From: Rheinheimera sp.
Lineage (GTDB): Bacteria > Pseudomonadota > Gammaproteobacteria > Enterobacterales > Alteromonadaceae
Direction: 5' to 3'
NCBI GenBank assembly: GCA_008015325.1
Contig: SSFI01000084.1
Span: forward strand, 1-64,000
DNA: 64,000 nucleotides
Shown: positions 8,719 through 17,505 of the stretch, piece by piece
Layout of the letters: the number at the start of each line of letters is the position of its first letter
Numbering within the stretch: the first letter of the stretch is position 1
The notes under the pieces: model-generated
The model's input: the letters and a program-made list of their open reading frames with translations, nothing else
Database searches by the model: none
What the model was told of the DNA's origin: nothing
Made by a program: the position numbers and the translations under genes

Positions 8719-8757
8719 AAAGCCCGCTTTTGCTTACGCAGCCGCGGGCTTTTTTGT
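8719..8757 (+). terminator. Rho-independent terminator of ppc
   Basis: AAAGCCCGC pairs with GCGGGCTTT across a 16-nt loop and is followed by a T-rich tail. It begins 16 bp after the ppc stop. Confidence 0.85.
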
Positions 8758-8839
8758 TTTTTTAGCACTGTGATCGGGCTTTGGCTTCTCACGTAAATTT
8801 GCCTGCGGGTCACAGTCAGAAAGCACGGGGAGCTGCGCG

Positions 8840-9238
8840 ATGTCGACGCTGACAATTTTTTATGATGGTTTTTGTCCGCTTTGTGTGCGTGAAATGGCGC
8901 AGCTGCGCCGGTTGGACCCGCAGGGCACTGCGTTGACGCTGGTGGATATTCAGCAGGCCGATATGCCAAAGCTTTATCCCCAAATTGACGCCGCTGAAGC
9001 CGGGCGGATTTTGTTGTCGCTGACCGCAGATGGCCGGATTTTACGTGGGCTGGATTCGACCCATGCGGCCTGGTCCGCAGTAGGCAAAGGCCATAGAACA
9101 GCGTTGTTACGCTGGCCGGTGATTCGCTGGTTTGCCGATAAAATCTATCTGTGGTTTGCTGCCAACCGCTATCGGGTGTCGTATTGGCTGACCGGTCAGG
9201 CGCGCTGCGACAGCGGCACCTGCAGCCGCCGCGATTAA
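8840..9238 (+). CDS. DCC-family thiol-disulfide oxidoreductase (DUF393)
   Basis: A 132-residue protein with the defining N-terminal motif of the DCC family, YDGFCPLC, at residues 8-15, a C-x-x-C redox pair on a thioredoxin-like fold. Two further Cys near the C-terminus (residues 123 and 128) are outside the usual motif. The physiological partner is unknown for most members. A GGGGAG site precedes the ATG. It lies between the ppc terminator and a convergent gene 14 bp away. Confidence 0.8.
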   Translation: MSTLTIFYDGFCPLCVREMAQLRRLDPQGTALTLVDIQQADMPKLYPQIDAAEAGRILLSLTADGRILRGLDSTHAAWSAVGKGHRTALLRWPVIRWFADKIYLWFAANRYRVSYWLTGQARCDSGTCSRRD

Positions 9239-9252
9239 AACCTTGCTGTCAG

Positions 9253-9882
9253 CTATTCAGCGGCAGTCGCCTGGTCTTTCGGCTGCTGCATCCGCTCTCT
9301 GAAGTCTTGTAAGCCTTGTTGGATCAGGTTGTAAGTTTCGTCGATATCGTCCGCCACTTTGCCTTCCAGTTTTTTCAGGCCAGTCAGAATGTCGCGGGCA
9401 TCGGCAAAGCCCTGATCAATGCCTTTGCCAATTTCCTGCATAAATTGCTCGAGGCCGTCTTTGTCATTCAATTCAGGGTTTTGCTCGCGAAATGCCTGAT
9501 AAAAGTTGGTGGCAAAGCTCACAATGCGATCGGCCGTTGCCTGCGGCGATGTGTCTTCATTGCTGTAAGTTTTATTCAGGCCGGTTTCTGCGGTCGCCTC
9601 GGTGCTGTCGTCTGCGCCTTGCGGATCCTGAGCGGCCATACGTTTTTCCACCGCATCGCTGATGGCGCGATACAGCAGGTTCATCGCTTTATTGTCAGAT
9701 TGCAGACTGAGTGACAGCTGATTATCCAGAATGGTCTGATTCAGCTGGCGCCGGTTTTCGGCGGATAATTCGCTGGCGCTGGGTTTAGTGGTTTGGTTGT
9801 TGATGGGGGTTGTGTTTGATTCGGTTGGACTGTTGGCCTGATAACGGCTGGCGGCGCTGTTGACGGTCGGTTGGATGCTCAT
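9253..9882 (-). CDS. DUF5610-like protein
   Basis: A 209-residue soluble protein. The first 60 residues are low-complexity, Ser/Thr/Asn-rich and probably disordered. The helical C-terminal part (about residues 110-195, ATADRIVSFATNFYQAF onward, with GIDQGFADARDIL) resembles the DUF5610 family as I remember it from Alteromonadales-type genomes. The function is unknown. AGGGAA lies upstream of the ATG. It converges on the DCC gene with 14 bp between stops. Confidence 0.65.
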   Translation of the reverse strand: MSIQPTVNSAASRYQANSPTESNTTPINNQTTKPSASELSAENRRQLNQTILDNQLSLSLQSDNKAMNLLYRAISDAVEKRMAAQDPQGADDSTEATAETGLNKTYSNEDTSPQATADRIVSFATNFYQAFREQNPELNDKDGLEQFMQEIGKGIDQGFADARDILTGLKKLEGKVADDIDETYNLIQQGLQDFRERMQQPKDQATAAE

Positions 9883-10018
9883 GGTCGTAGTTCCCTGCGT
9901 GGCTTAAACAGACTATAGCTGCGTTATCGGCAGGAAATTGCCATAACTTGAGCAAAAAATTGCCACTTTAGCCACTATTTTGCAAGTGACACCGCAATGG
10001 ACCCGCTGTCAGCACGGC

Positions 10019-10837
10019 TTAGAACGGACAGGGTGGAAACTGACGGATGCCTGCTGAGGCGGCCTGACGCAAAATGCGCTGTGTCGGGATTGGGACTTCA
10101 TGCGCCGGCAGATCGGGCAAAACCTCTGCCTGCTTACCGCTAATCACCTGATATAAAACATATGCCGTCAGTAAAGCGCCGGCTGGCGCTGCGTGATTAC
10201 CGTCCTCACTGTGCAGCGGTAAATCCGGCCATTGTTGCAACACCTGATCCCAGACCGGACCTACCGGCGCGACACAGGCGGCCTGTTCGGCAGCAATTTG
10301 CTGATGTAGCTGAAAAATCCGCATGCCTTCTTCATTGTTCCCAGCCCTCGGGTGTTCCGGAAACAACACTGGAGTGATCCCTTTGGCTTTGGCCAGCGCT
10401 ATCCAGCTTTTGGTGCCTGCCGTTGAATAGTTGTACAGCCCGGTTGTTGAGTATTTCTGTGCCTGCAGAATGAGATGAGTCCAGCTGCCGGATTCGAGTA
10501 AAGGCCGGCTGACCTGGTCGTCCAGCCGCTCATCCAGATAAGCAGCGCCGCCGGCTCGTAATGCACCAACTGTTTTGCCGGTGCCCTGTTGTAACAACAG
10601 CTGCAATGTACCGGGCAAGTTATGGCTGCCACTATGACTATTGCCAAACAGCAGAATTTGCATTGGATTTGACTGGCGATTATCCGGCACAACCTGATTG
10701 GGCGTGGCATCCGGGCCGGGATCAGGCGGTTGATTGCTGACCGGCGGCAATGCCGGCTCTGTTGCTGATTGCTGACCGCCACAGGCAACTAAGATGCTGC
10801 TTAACGTCAAACTAACAAACAGTGGCCATGTTTTCAT
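10019..10837 (-). CDS. SGNH/GDSL-like hydrolase lipoprotein
   Basis: A 272-residue protein starting with a lipoprotein signal peptide (lipobox ILVAC, Cys about residue 17), then a Pro/Gln-rich linker to about residue 55. The folded part opens with ILLFGNSHSGSHN, where the Ser of GNSHS fits the block I nucleophile position of SGNH hydrolases, and ends with a DGNHAAPAGALL block matching the family's Asp-x-x-His pair. An esterase or deacylase at the cell surface is the natural guess; the substrate is unknown. I placed the start at the ATG directly before the signal peptide; longer frames upstream run through the neighbouring terminator. Confidence 0.65.
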   Translation of the reverse strand: MKTWPLFVSLTLSSILVACGGQQSATEPALPPVSNQPPDPGPDATPNQVVPDNRQSNPMQILLFGNSHSGSHNLPGTLQLLLQQGTGKTVGALRAGGAAYLDERLDDQVSRPLLESGSWTHLILQAQKYSTTGLYNYSTAGTKSWIALAKAKGITPVLFPEHPRAGNNEEGMRIFQLHQQIAAEQAACVAPVGPVWDQVLQQWPDLPLHSEDGNHAAPAGALLTAYVLYQVISGKQAEVLPDLPAHEVPIPTQRILRQAASAGIRQFPPCPF

Positions 10838-10953
10838 CAGGATGTCCCAGCACGCATAATCAAGCAGATACCTTAAGTGCTGGTCAGTGAGTCGCCGCAT
10901 TCTCATGTGACCAATGGGTGGCTGGGTGGGTTGAAGGTTTGTTGCCAGTAAAC

Positions 10954-10983
10954 AAAAAGGAGCTGCAAGCAGCTCCTTTTTTA
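10954..10983 (-). terminator. terminator downstream of the TonB-dependent receptor gene
   Basis: AAAAAGGAGCTGC and its complement form a long stem with A/T tracts on both sides, so it could work in both directions. It sits just past the receptor stop and before the SGNH lipoprotein gene. Confidence 0.8.
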
Positions 10984-11000
10984 TCAGTTTCAGCGAGTCA

Positions 11001-13238
11001 TCAGAAGAAGTTCTTCTTAAATTCAACGCCGATGATGCGCGGTTCGTTAACAAAACCGGTGTTATTGTTGAAGTCGATCGCACCTTTGACGTTGTCTTCG
11101 TCGGTGATATTGCGGCCAAACAACGCCACTTCATAGTTACCGTCGTAATTCATATAACCGATGCGCAGACCGGCTTCCTGATTGTCTTCAACGGCAAATT
11201 CTTTGGCTTCATACAGGAACAGATTCGTTTTGCCCTGGAACGCGATATCGCCATACACATAGATTTCACCGGTTGGCACCGGGAAGTCATAACGGCCATT
11301 CAGCGTCAGGATAGTTTTTGGCGCTTGCGGGAACGGGTTACCGTCAACGTAAGCCCGGCCCTGTGCGTTTAAGCGGTCAGTTGGGGTACAGGCGCCTGAA
11401 CCACAGTTGGCAACCAGCAGGTTGGCATCTTTCAGTTCAGTGTCGTTGTAGCTGAAACCGCCGCCTAAGGTCAGGCTGCTTGTCACACGCCAGTCGGCGT
11501 CAATTTCAAAGCCATAACCTGTGCCTTTGTCGGCATTTAACAGCGCGTTGCCTTGTGAGGCACCACCGATGGCAGACAGCTGGATGTCGTTGATGTTGTA
11601 GTAGAACACAGCACCATTTAAGCGCAGTGTGTTACCAAGCAGGTCCGCTTTGGCACCAAACTCAACAGAATCAATAGTTTCTGAATCAGCAACTGAAGGG
11701 TTGCCTTCAAACGCCAGGTCGCGGCCCTGAATCGACTGGGCGCGGAAACCGTGGGCCAGACGACCGAATACTGAATAGTTGTCAGTGACACGGTAGTTGG
11801 TGGCCAGTTCCCAGCTGATTTCATCGTCGTCGACATCGACCGGCGCATAGTTCTGGATTTGCGCGGCGCCAATCACTAAAGCAAAACCATCAACGTTTTG
11901 CTCACCAACAGTGAAACCTTTTTCGTCGTAGGTGTAACGCACACCGGCGGTGACATCCCAGCGGTCACTCAGGTTATAAGTGCTTTGGCCAAACAGCGCC
12001 CAGCTGGTGTTTTCATGGTGCACAGTAGTAGCGCCATAGAAACCGTCGACGCTGGTCACGCCAAAAGAAGAGTCGAAGTAATAAGCACCAACTTGCCAGT
12101 CAACGTCACCTGAAGTGTCGCTGGCCAGGCGGAATTCCTGGGTGAACTGTTCTAAATCTTTTAACTGATCTTCGGTGACCGCCTGGAACGGGATAAAACC
12201 CGGGCCGGCTTCAGTGCCGCCGTCGATATCGCCTTTGCCGTTACCGTCAGCGTTTTCCTGCGCGGTGATCGAAGTGAAGGTTTTACCGCCGCTCAGGTCA
12301 AAGTCCAGCTTTAACGAGGCACCGAAGTTGTCGTATTTCTGGAAGTTATTGTCGCCGTCATTGTAAGCGACGCTGTCGCGGTCGTAATTGTTGTTCAGCT
12401 CGTTGCTGCCTTTATCAAATACGTTGGCGCGGAAAATTGAAGAAGTGCCATCCAGTTTACGGCCATGCACATTTAACAATGCTTCAATATCGCCACTTTC
12501 ATACAGGAACTGCACGCGGCCGGCTTTCTCGTCGAAGCCACCCATCACGTCTTGTTCTTTTTTGAAGCTGTTGTCGATGTAGTCGTCACGGTTTTGTGAC
12601 AGGACAGATACCCGGGCTGACAGGTTATCACTGAGGCCACCGCCGGCGGCGCCTTCAAAATTCAGTGTGCCGAGGTTACCGACTGATAATTTGGTGTAGG
12701 CATCAAAATCCTGCCGCGGTTTGGCAGTATTAAATTTGATGATACCGGCTGTGGTGTTGCGACCGAATAAAGTGCCTTGCGGGCCCCGGATCACTTCCAC
12801 TGCTTCCATATCAAATAACGGGAAGCTTTTCAGGATGACGTTTTCCATCACCACGTCATCCATGATGATCGACACCGGCTGAGAGGCCGCCAGGTCGAAG
12901 TCGGTGTTGCCGAGACCGCGGATATAAAAACGCGGTGCGGCGCGGCCGTTTGATGATTCTGCATACAAGCCCGGCACTTTGACCGCTAACGCCTGAATGT
13001 CATCGCCACCGGCAAAGATCGCATCAAACTTTTCGCCGCCTAAAGTGGCCACCGAAATTGGCACTTCCTGTGTGCTCTGCACACGTTTTTGCGCCGTGAC
13101 TGTAATACGCTCAAGTTGCTGATCGTCCTGTTTGGCTTTGTCACTTTCCTGCGCCATGGCGGCAGGAGAAAGACCAACAGCAGCTGCGAATAACGCTGCA
13201 TGGATCTGCATGGCTAACACAGAATGTTTGCTTTTCAT
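11001..13238 (-). CDS. TonB-dependent outer-membrane receptor
   Basis: A 745-residue outer-membrane active-transport protein powered by TonB-ExbBD. In order it has a signal peptide ending AAMAQ (about residue 29), a TonB-box-like ERITVTAQKR (about 43-52), the plug domain with VEVIRGPQGTLFGRNTTAG (about 147-165) and a 22-strand-type beta barrel ending in aromatic Phe, as outer-membrane proteins require. The substrate cannot be told from sequence; no siderophore, vitamin or glycan genes are adjacent and no Fur box was recognised. The ATG at 13238 has a TAAGGG site upstream, better than the TTG 3 nt earlier. Confidence 0.9.
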   Translation of the reverse strand: MKSKHSVLAMQIHAALFAAAVGLSPAAMAQESDKAKQDDQQLERITVTAQKRVQSTQEVPISVATLGGEKFDAIFAGGDDIQALAVKVPGLYAESSNGRAAPRFYIRGLGNTDFDLAASQPVSIIMDDVVMENVILKSFPLFDMEAVEVIRGPQGTLFGRNTTAGIIKFNTAKPRQDFDAYTKLSVGNLGTLNFEGAAGGGLSDNLSARVSVLSQNRDDYIDNSFKKEQDVMGGFDEKAGRVQFLYESGDIEALLNVHGRKLDGTSSIFRANVFDKGSNELNNNYDRDSVAYNDGDNNFQKYDNFGASLKLDFDLSGGKTFTSITAQENADGNGKGDIDGGTEAGPGFIPFQAVTEDQLKDLEQFTQEFRLASDTSGDVDWQVGAYYFDSSFGVTSVDGFYGATTVHHENTSWALFGQSTYNLSDRWDVTAGVRYTYDEKGFTVGEQNVDGFALVIGAAQIQNYAPVDVDDDEISWELATNYRVTDNYSVFGRLAHGFRAQSIQGRDLAFEGNPSVADSETIDSVEFGAKADLLGNTLRLNGAVFYYNINDIQLSAIGGASQGNALLNADKGTGYGFEIDADWRVTSSLTLGGGFSYNDTELKDANLLVANCGSGACTPTDRLNAQGRAYVDGNPFPQAPKTILTLNGRYDFPVPTGEIYVYGDIAFQGKTNLFLYEAKEFAVEDNQEAGLRIGYMNYDGNYEVALFGRNITDEDNVKGAIDFNNNTGFVNEPRIIGVEFKKNFF

Positions 13239-13507
13239 CAATGGATTACCCTTAGGTGTTTGTCTGTTATGGAGAAAGCGTCTTTGCGCTTATGCCGCCG
13301 GAGCAGATATTGCCGCCTGCTAAGGTGTAGCAGGCTGAAACCAATCTGTCAGCTGAGATCAGGTTTGGAGTGACCACACGCCTGAATAAACGGCAGCCTA
13401 TTATATCAGCATCTGCTTGATATCGCTGCATTTCCCGAAATTCAACGGATTTCGCCAGTAAATTGTTGGTAGTTTGTGGCAGACAGGTAAATACAGAGCA
13501 GTTCAGG

Positions 13508-13568
13508 TGTTGGGGTCAGGTCTTGAACCGTGCACCACAGGCGCACAGTTCAAGACCTGACCCCAACA
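13508..13568. repeat. palindromic element with 21-bp perfect inverted repeats
   Basis: Two 21-bp arms (13508-13528 and 13548-13568) are exact inverted copies with a core of GGGGTCAGGTCTTGAAC. They are separated by 19 nt that can pair internally (GTGC/GCAC). Right after it, CCAACATAGCG occurs twice in tandem. Arms of the GGGGTCAGGTCTTG type are, from memory, found beside REP-associated tyrosine (Y1) transposase genes in gammaproteobacteria; no such gene is here, so this would be a non-autonomous copy. It sits in the 352-bp gap 13239-13590, whose other content is the receptor's upstream region. It could also act as a terminator for the minus-strand gene ending at 13591. Confidence 0.7.
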
Positions 13569-13590
13569 TAGCGCCAACATAGCGAACAGA

Positions 13591-14574
13591 TCAGGCTGGC
13601 AACAAATCCAATCTGACAGCGCTGTGATACACCGCGGTTTTGCCCTGATGCGACGAGTAATAGCTGATATGCAGCAGGCCCTGATGCAGGACTAAACCGG
13701 GGTAGCTGGTATCGCCGCCGGAGGGCAGCACCATGCATTCGCGCAGTGTGGCGTTGCCGATATCCAGCCAGCACAGGCTGGTGCGAATTTTGTAGTCATA
13801 CAGTCGCACCGCAGCCAGGATCCGGCCGTCCGGCAGCAGAATACAGGCCGGGCCACCAATGCGTTTGTTCAGTTCGTGCCATTGCCAGTCAAAATAAGGT
13901 GGCTTGGCGATGCCGAGTAAACCTACATGCGGGTCGCGCCGCAACAGGCATAAGGCGCTGCCATCCGGTAAAAACAACAGGCCGGATTCGTTAACATACC
14001 CATCCCCATTCAGTGTGCTGACCCAGGGCGCAAAGGTGATGCCATCATCACTTTTATACAGCCGGACAAAGCGGTCGCGTTGGCAGCTGTAACCAACCGC
14101 CCAGGCGGTGTCTTGCTGCCAGGTCAGCCGCCACAACCAGATACTGCTTTCACCACAGGGAATGGCGTCGCTCCAGTGCTCACCGTCGTCCGACAACCAG
14201 ATATAAGACTGATGCGAGCCCTGGCTGCGGTCATGCAAAGCGCCGGCCCCCAGCAATTGCAACCGGCCATCCGGCATCACAATCAGTTTGCCGTCACGCA
14301 GGTCGGCAACGTCGCTGCGGATACAAGCCACTGAATGCCAGTCTTTGCCGCCATTGTTACTTTTCAGAATCCGCAGCGCGCCATCTGGCGACACATGGGC
14401 ATAGGCTTCCCGGAATACACAAAACAGCGCACCGCGAAACCAGACTAAATCAGTAAAGGCATTGTGGTCGCCACGACGCCAGATACAGCGCGCCTTGGCT
14501 GTTTTTAACTGTAAAAACCGCGGTTTACGCGGATAAAATCGCTGTTTACCGCGGCGGATTATTTCGGTTGCCAT
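13591..14574 (-). CDS. sialidase-like beta-propeller protein
   Basis: A 327-residue protein with repeated blades of the BNR/Asp-box kind (SNNGGKDWHSV near residue 72, LSDDGEHWSDA near 127, KSDDGITFAPW near 173) and an Arg-rich early strand (VFREAYAHVS). This is the pattern of the sialidase/neuraminidase six-bladed fold. No signal peptide is visible, so it should be cytosolic, unusual for an exo-sialidase; activity on a glycan is unproven. It overlaps the 3' end of the VOC gene by 16 nt and is the last gene of the mtnK-VOC-propeller run. Confidence 0.65.
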   Translation of the reverse strand: MATEIIRRGKQRFYPRKPRFLQLKTAKARCIWRRGDHNAFTDLVWFRGALFCVFREAYAHVSPDGALRILKSNNGGKDWHSVACIRSDVADLRDGKLIVMPDGRLQLLGAGALHDRSQGSHQSYIWLSDDGEHWSDAIPCGESSIWLWRLTWQQDTAWAVGYSCQRDRFVRLYKSDDGITFAPWVSTLNGDGYVNESGLLFLPDGSALCLLRRDPHVGLLGIAKPPYFDWQWHELNKRIGGPACILLPDGRILAAVRLYDYKIRTSLCWLDIGNATLRECMVLPSGGDTSYPGLVLHQGLLHISYYSSHQGKTAVYHSAVRLDLLPA

Positions 14575-14921
14575 AATTCGAATCTGTTGCCTTCGGGGTC
14601 TGTCGCCCAGCCAAAACGGCCGTAATCTTCATCCTGGATGTTGTCGTCCACCACAGCGCCAGCAGCCCGCAGTTGCGCCAGCATCGCGTCTAAATCGCTG
14701 ACTCTATAGTTCACCATGCACTGTTGCTGGCGGTTGCCAAAGTAGTCGGTGTCTTGTGAAAAAGTGGACCAGACGGTCATATCATCGGCTTTCGCCACAA
14801 GGCAGCCATAGGTTTGTCCGGCGTCGATACTGACACCGAGGTACTGTTGATACCAGGCGGCGAGTTTGTGTGGATCGCGGGCGCGCAAAAAGATGCCGCC
14901 AATACCGCTGATTTTTTCCAT
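14559..14921 (-). CDS. VOC (glyoxalase/bleomycin-resistance) family protein
   Basis: A 120-residue single-domain protein of the vicinal oxygen chelate fold. It starts GIGGIFLRARDPHKLAAWY, a typical first half-domain, and ends GRFGWATDPEGNRFELWQ, the typical closing strand with the Glu metal ligand. These small proteins cover lyases, dioxygenases and binding proteins; the specific role is unknown. GGGAG lies upstream of the ATG. It lies 27 bp after mtnK and overlaps the propeller gene, so all three are likely co-transcribed. Confidence 0.75.
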   Translation of the reverse strand: MEKISGIGGIFLRARDPHKLAAWYQQYLGVSIDAGQTYGCLVAKADDMTVWSTFSQDTDYFGNRQQQCMVNYRVSDLDAMLAQLRAAGAVVDDNIQDEDYGRFGWATDPEGNRFELWQPK

Positions 14922-14948
14922 GATAGGCTCCCGGGTTTTTGGGCGAAA

Positions 14949-16151
14949 TTAGCTTTGTTGCTGCTGTAACCAGCCTAGCACAGTGCTGACACTCGTCAGG
15001 TCGTTATGTTGCAACAGCAGTTTGCGGCCGAGTTCTATGGCCACGGTCTCACATTGCAACTTCAGGCGTTTATCTTTGATAGTGCTGAAATCGGCTACCT
15101 TCTGCTGACCAATCACCCGGCGCAGCATTTCAGTGCCGGCATACCCCAGCGCATCCTTGACGACTTGCCGGACAAAACGTTGTTGATACAGCTCACTTTG
15201 TAATGCAATGTCTTTGGTTTCGCGCACAGCGAGTGCCAGAAACTTCTGACAAAACAGTGCCTCGGTTTGTGCGATTTGCTGGCGCAGATAGTCGGCCTGT
15301 AGCTGGCGGTGCGCAGGATCGGCGATAAGCCCCGGCAGTGCTGTGTAATGCAGCAACAAACTGCCGAGAAAATTGCCCAAATCAAAACCAATCGGGCCAT
15401 AAAACGCATATTCGCCGTCTATGACTTTGGTCTGCTCGCTGCCAACAAAAATACTGCCAATTTGCAGGTCGCCGTGCAGCAGCGCCTGCGGGCAGGATTC
15501 AAATTTGGCTTTGAGTTCAGCCACTTCGGCTTTCACCGCTTCGTCAAACCATAACTGCTGCACCAGCGGGCGCAGCGCCATATCAAACTGGTTGCGGTCG
15601 TGATTGCAGTAGGGATCGGTAAAAAACAGCTCTTCAGTCATCAGGCAAAGCTGTGGATTGAGAAATTGCGCGGTGCGGGCCTTTTTAAATGGGCCGTCCA
15701 GTGAAAAATCTGAAGTGTAAAAACTGCAATGCGCCAGATAAGTACTGATGTGTTCCGCCAGCAGCGGATATTGTCTGGCGCCAATCAAGCCGGTGCGCAG
15801 CAGTTGCAGCTGGTTCAAGTCTTCCAGTAATAAAGCGGAAGCATCTGCATCATAATGCAGCACCTCTACCACATGCTCCGGCACCAGCGCGCCGTGAATT
15901 TTCAACAGTTCCGCTTCAATCCGCGCTCTGTCCTGCGTCGGCACCCAGCTTTCACCGGCGCCACCGACATAAGGCAGCACTTGTTTCACAATCAGGCTGG
16001 TACCGAACTGGTTTTTCACCCGAAACACGCGGTTTTGGGTGTTGATACCAACAGCCACACTCTGCAACTGACTGTGTTCACCAAATAACGCACTGTGTTC
16101 ATTGGCAAAAATGGCGGCCTGTTCAGGGGTGAAAGGGCTAAAAGCCGGCAT
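14949..16151 (-). CDS. mtnK: S-methyl-5-thioribose kinase
   Basis: A 400-residue cytosolic kinase that phosphorylates methylthioribose, feeding the methionine salvage pathway. Key stretches are LLHGDLQIGSIFV (about residues 222-234, catalytic loop) and VIDGEYAFYGPIGFDLG (about 241-257, metal-binding and substrate loop), characteristic of MtnK rather than of choline or homoserine kinases. The ATG at 16151 has AAGGAG upstream; a longer frame adds 18 unconserved residues. mtnA, its usual operon partner, is not adjacent. The methionine-salvage genes mtnB, ybdL and yafV lie at 29354-32107. Confidence 0.88.
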   Translation of the reverse strand: MPAFSPFTPEQAAIFANEHSALFGEHSQLQSVAVGINTQNRVFRVKNQFGTSLIVKQVLPYVGGAGESWVPTQDRARIEAELLKIHGALVPEHVVEVLHYDADASALLLEDLNQLQLLRTGLIGARQYPLLAEHISTYLAHCSFYTSDFSLDGPFKKARTAQFLNPQLCLMTEELFFTDPYCNHDRNQFDMALRPLVQQLWFDEAVKAEVAELKAKFESCPQALLHGDLQIGSIFVGSEQTKVIDGEYAFYGPIGFDLGNFLGSLLLHYTALPGLIADPAHRQLQADYLRQQIAQTEALFCQKFLALAVRETKDIALQSELYQQRFVRQVVKDALGYAGTEMLRRVIGQQKVADFSTIKDKRLKLQCETVAIELGRKLLLQHNDLTSVSTVLGWLQQQQS

Positions 16152-16237
16152 AGGGGCTCCTTGATAAATTCTGAAGCGGGTCAAGTCTGGCGCTGACTTT
16201 AGCATGGGTTAAGGCGAGTGCGGGAGCCATCGATATC

Positions 16238-16645
16238 TCAGCGCGGCCGCAGCTCGGCATGTTGCGGGTACACGTCCATCCGTTGATACCAGGGCAGGCC
16301 CAGCCAGCCGGGTTTGACCACCAGCAGCAGTTGTTTGTCGATTGCGGCTTTGTGGTAGATAGCCTCGCTGACTTCTATCCTGTGTGGAACCCGAGTGCCA
16401 AATAAACGTGGTGGTGCGGACAGATACAAAATGTAGCCGTCAGGCCCTTTGCGTCGGGTGGCGATGCGTTTGTCTTTGATCGGAACCAGTACCATTTCAG
16501 CTTTTGCCTGGTCCTGATTACGATTCAGGTCGGACACCAGCTGCACACCACAAAGCGGTAATGCTAACAGCAGCAGAACAAAACTTTCTGTGACAATCTG
16601 GTGGCTTCGTGATGAGCCGCGCAGCAACAGCACTATCAACAACAT
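16238..16645 (-). CDS. hypothetical membrane protein, downstream half of a split gene
   Basis: A 135-residue frame starting directly with hydrophobic residues (LLIVLLLRG), then a second segment (ESFVLLLLALPLCGVQLV, about residues 21-38) and a soluble tail. It begins inside the last 10 nt of the upstream gene, in another frame. Its first hydrophobic residues continue the truncated last helix of the upstream product, so the two frames probably encode one protein split by a frameshift. The family is unknown. Confidence 0.45.
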   Translation of the reverse strand: MLLIVLLLRGSSRSHQIVTESFVLLLLALPLCGVQLVSDLNRNQDQAKAEMVLVPIKDKRIATRRKGPDGYILYLSAPPRLFGTRVPHRIEVSEAIYHKAAIDKQLLLVVKPGWLGLPWYQRMDVYPQHAELRPR

Positions 16646-17448
16646 AAAAAGGCAAAAAGCAGCAGACTCGAGGCTAATCCGGTTTGCAGAACCGCCATGC
16701 TGTCCAGATGATAGTCAGGACCGACCAAGTAATATTCTGCAAAGGCAACCCCGGCATAACCAAAAATGCCCCAGACTACCGCTTCAATAGTCAAATAGCG
16801 CCAGAAAAATGGTGCCGGTTGTTTTCGCGTTGCCTCCGCTACCGGAGCTAAAACTCGTGCTAATTGCAGCAATAATTGCTGTTCTGTGCTTGCTGAAGTG
16901 TGTTCACAGGTTCGGCTGAACCACAGGCTCATACCGTCAGACCAGATTTTTTTTGCCCCCGGCAATTGCAGCAAAGCCAGAATAGCCAGCCTGGCCGATT
17001 CTTGCTGTTGTAGTGCCTGCAGCAATAACGGATGGTCACAGCCCAGATACACGTTGCGATCAAAATGCTCATCTCCGGTCTGAAATTCCCGGCTGACGCC
17101 TAACCAGGTAAAAAATGCACTGGCGGAGCTTTCGGTGTCAATCTGAAATGGCACATCGGTCGGCAAGCTAAAACCGAGCTGATAGCCAGTGATTTTATCC
17201 TCTTTGTTGCGTGTCTCTGTTTCGAAATAAGGCACCTCGTCGCAGTGGCCGGTGTGCTCTGGCTGGTCGGGTTCAAATTGACGGATATAACGGCTGATGA
17301 TGGCAATGATAGTTACTGCCAGTTTAAAAAGATCCACATCCCTGCACAGGTTCCCTGAAATAACTAAGGTGTTGATACTACGGGAGCTTGCTTGCCTGGA
17401 CAAGCGATGAACATGATATGCAAAAACAATAAAATCAGTGAGATACAT
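16636..17448 (-). CDS. hypothetical membrane protein, upstream half of a split gene
   Basis: A protein of up to 270 residues, no recognised family. A soluble middle part precedes two C-terminal hydrophobic segments: one starting FFWRYLTIEAVVWGIFGYAG, and one that stops abruptly at the stop codon (GLASSLLLFAFLCC). The ATG at 17448 directly follows the terminator hairpin of the preceding gene and has a poor ribosome site, so the start is uncertain; a GTG at 17337 is an alternative. See the downstream frame at 16238-16645 for the likely continuation after a frameshift. Confidence 0.45.
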   Translation of the reverse strand: MYLTDFIVFAYHVHRLSRQASSRSINTLVISGNLCRDVDLFKLAVTIIAIISRYIRQFEPDQPEHTGHCDEVPYFETETRNKEDKITGYQLGFSLPTDVPFQIDTESSASAFFTWLGVSREFQTGDEHFDRNVYLGCDHPLLLQALQQQESARLAILALLQLPGAKKIWSDGMSLWFSRTCEHTSASTEQQLLLQLARVLAPVAEATRKQPAPFFWRYLTIEAVVWGIFGYAGVAFAEYYLVGPDYHLDSMAVLQTGLASSLLLFAFLCC

Positions 17449-17453
17449 AAAAT

Positions 17454-17476
17454 CGCCCGGCACAGATTGCCGGGCG
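17454..17476 (-). terminator. terminator of the Cys-pair lipoprotein gene
   Basis: CGCCCGGCA and TGCCGGGCG form a perfect 9-bp stem with a 5-nt loop, followed on the minus strand by a short T-run. It lies 29 bp past the lipoprotein stop. Confidence 0.75.
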
Positions 17477-17505
17477 TTGTGGAACTCCTGACCCTGAATG
17501 AAGTT

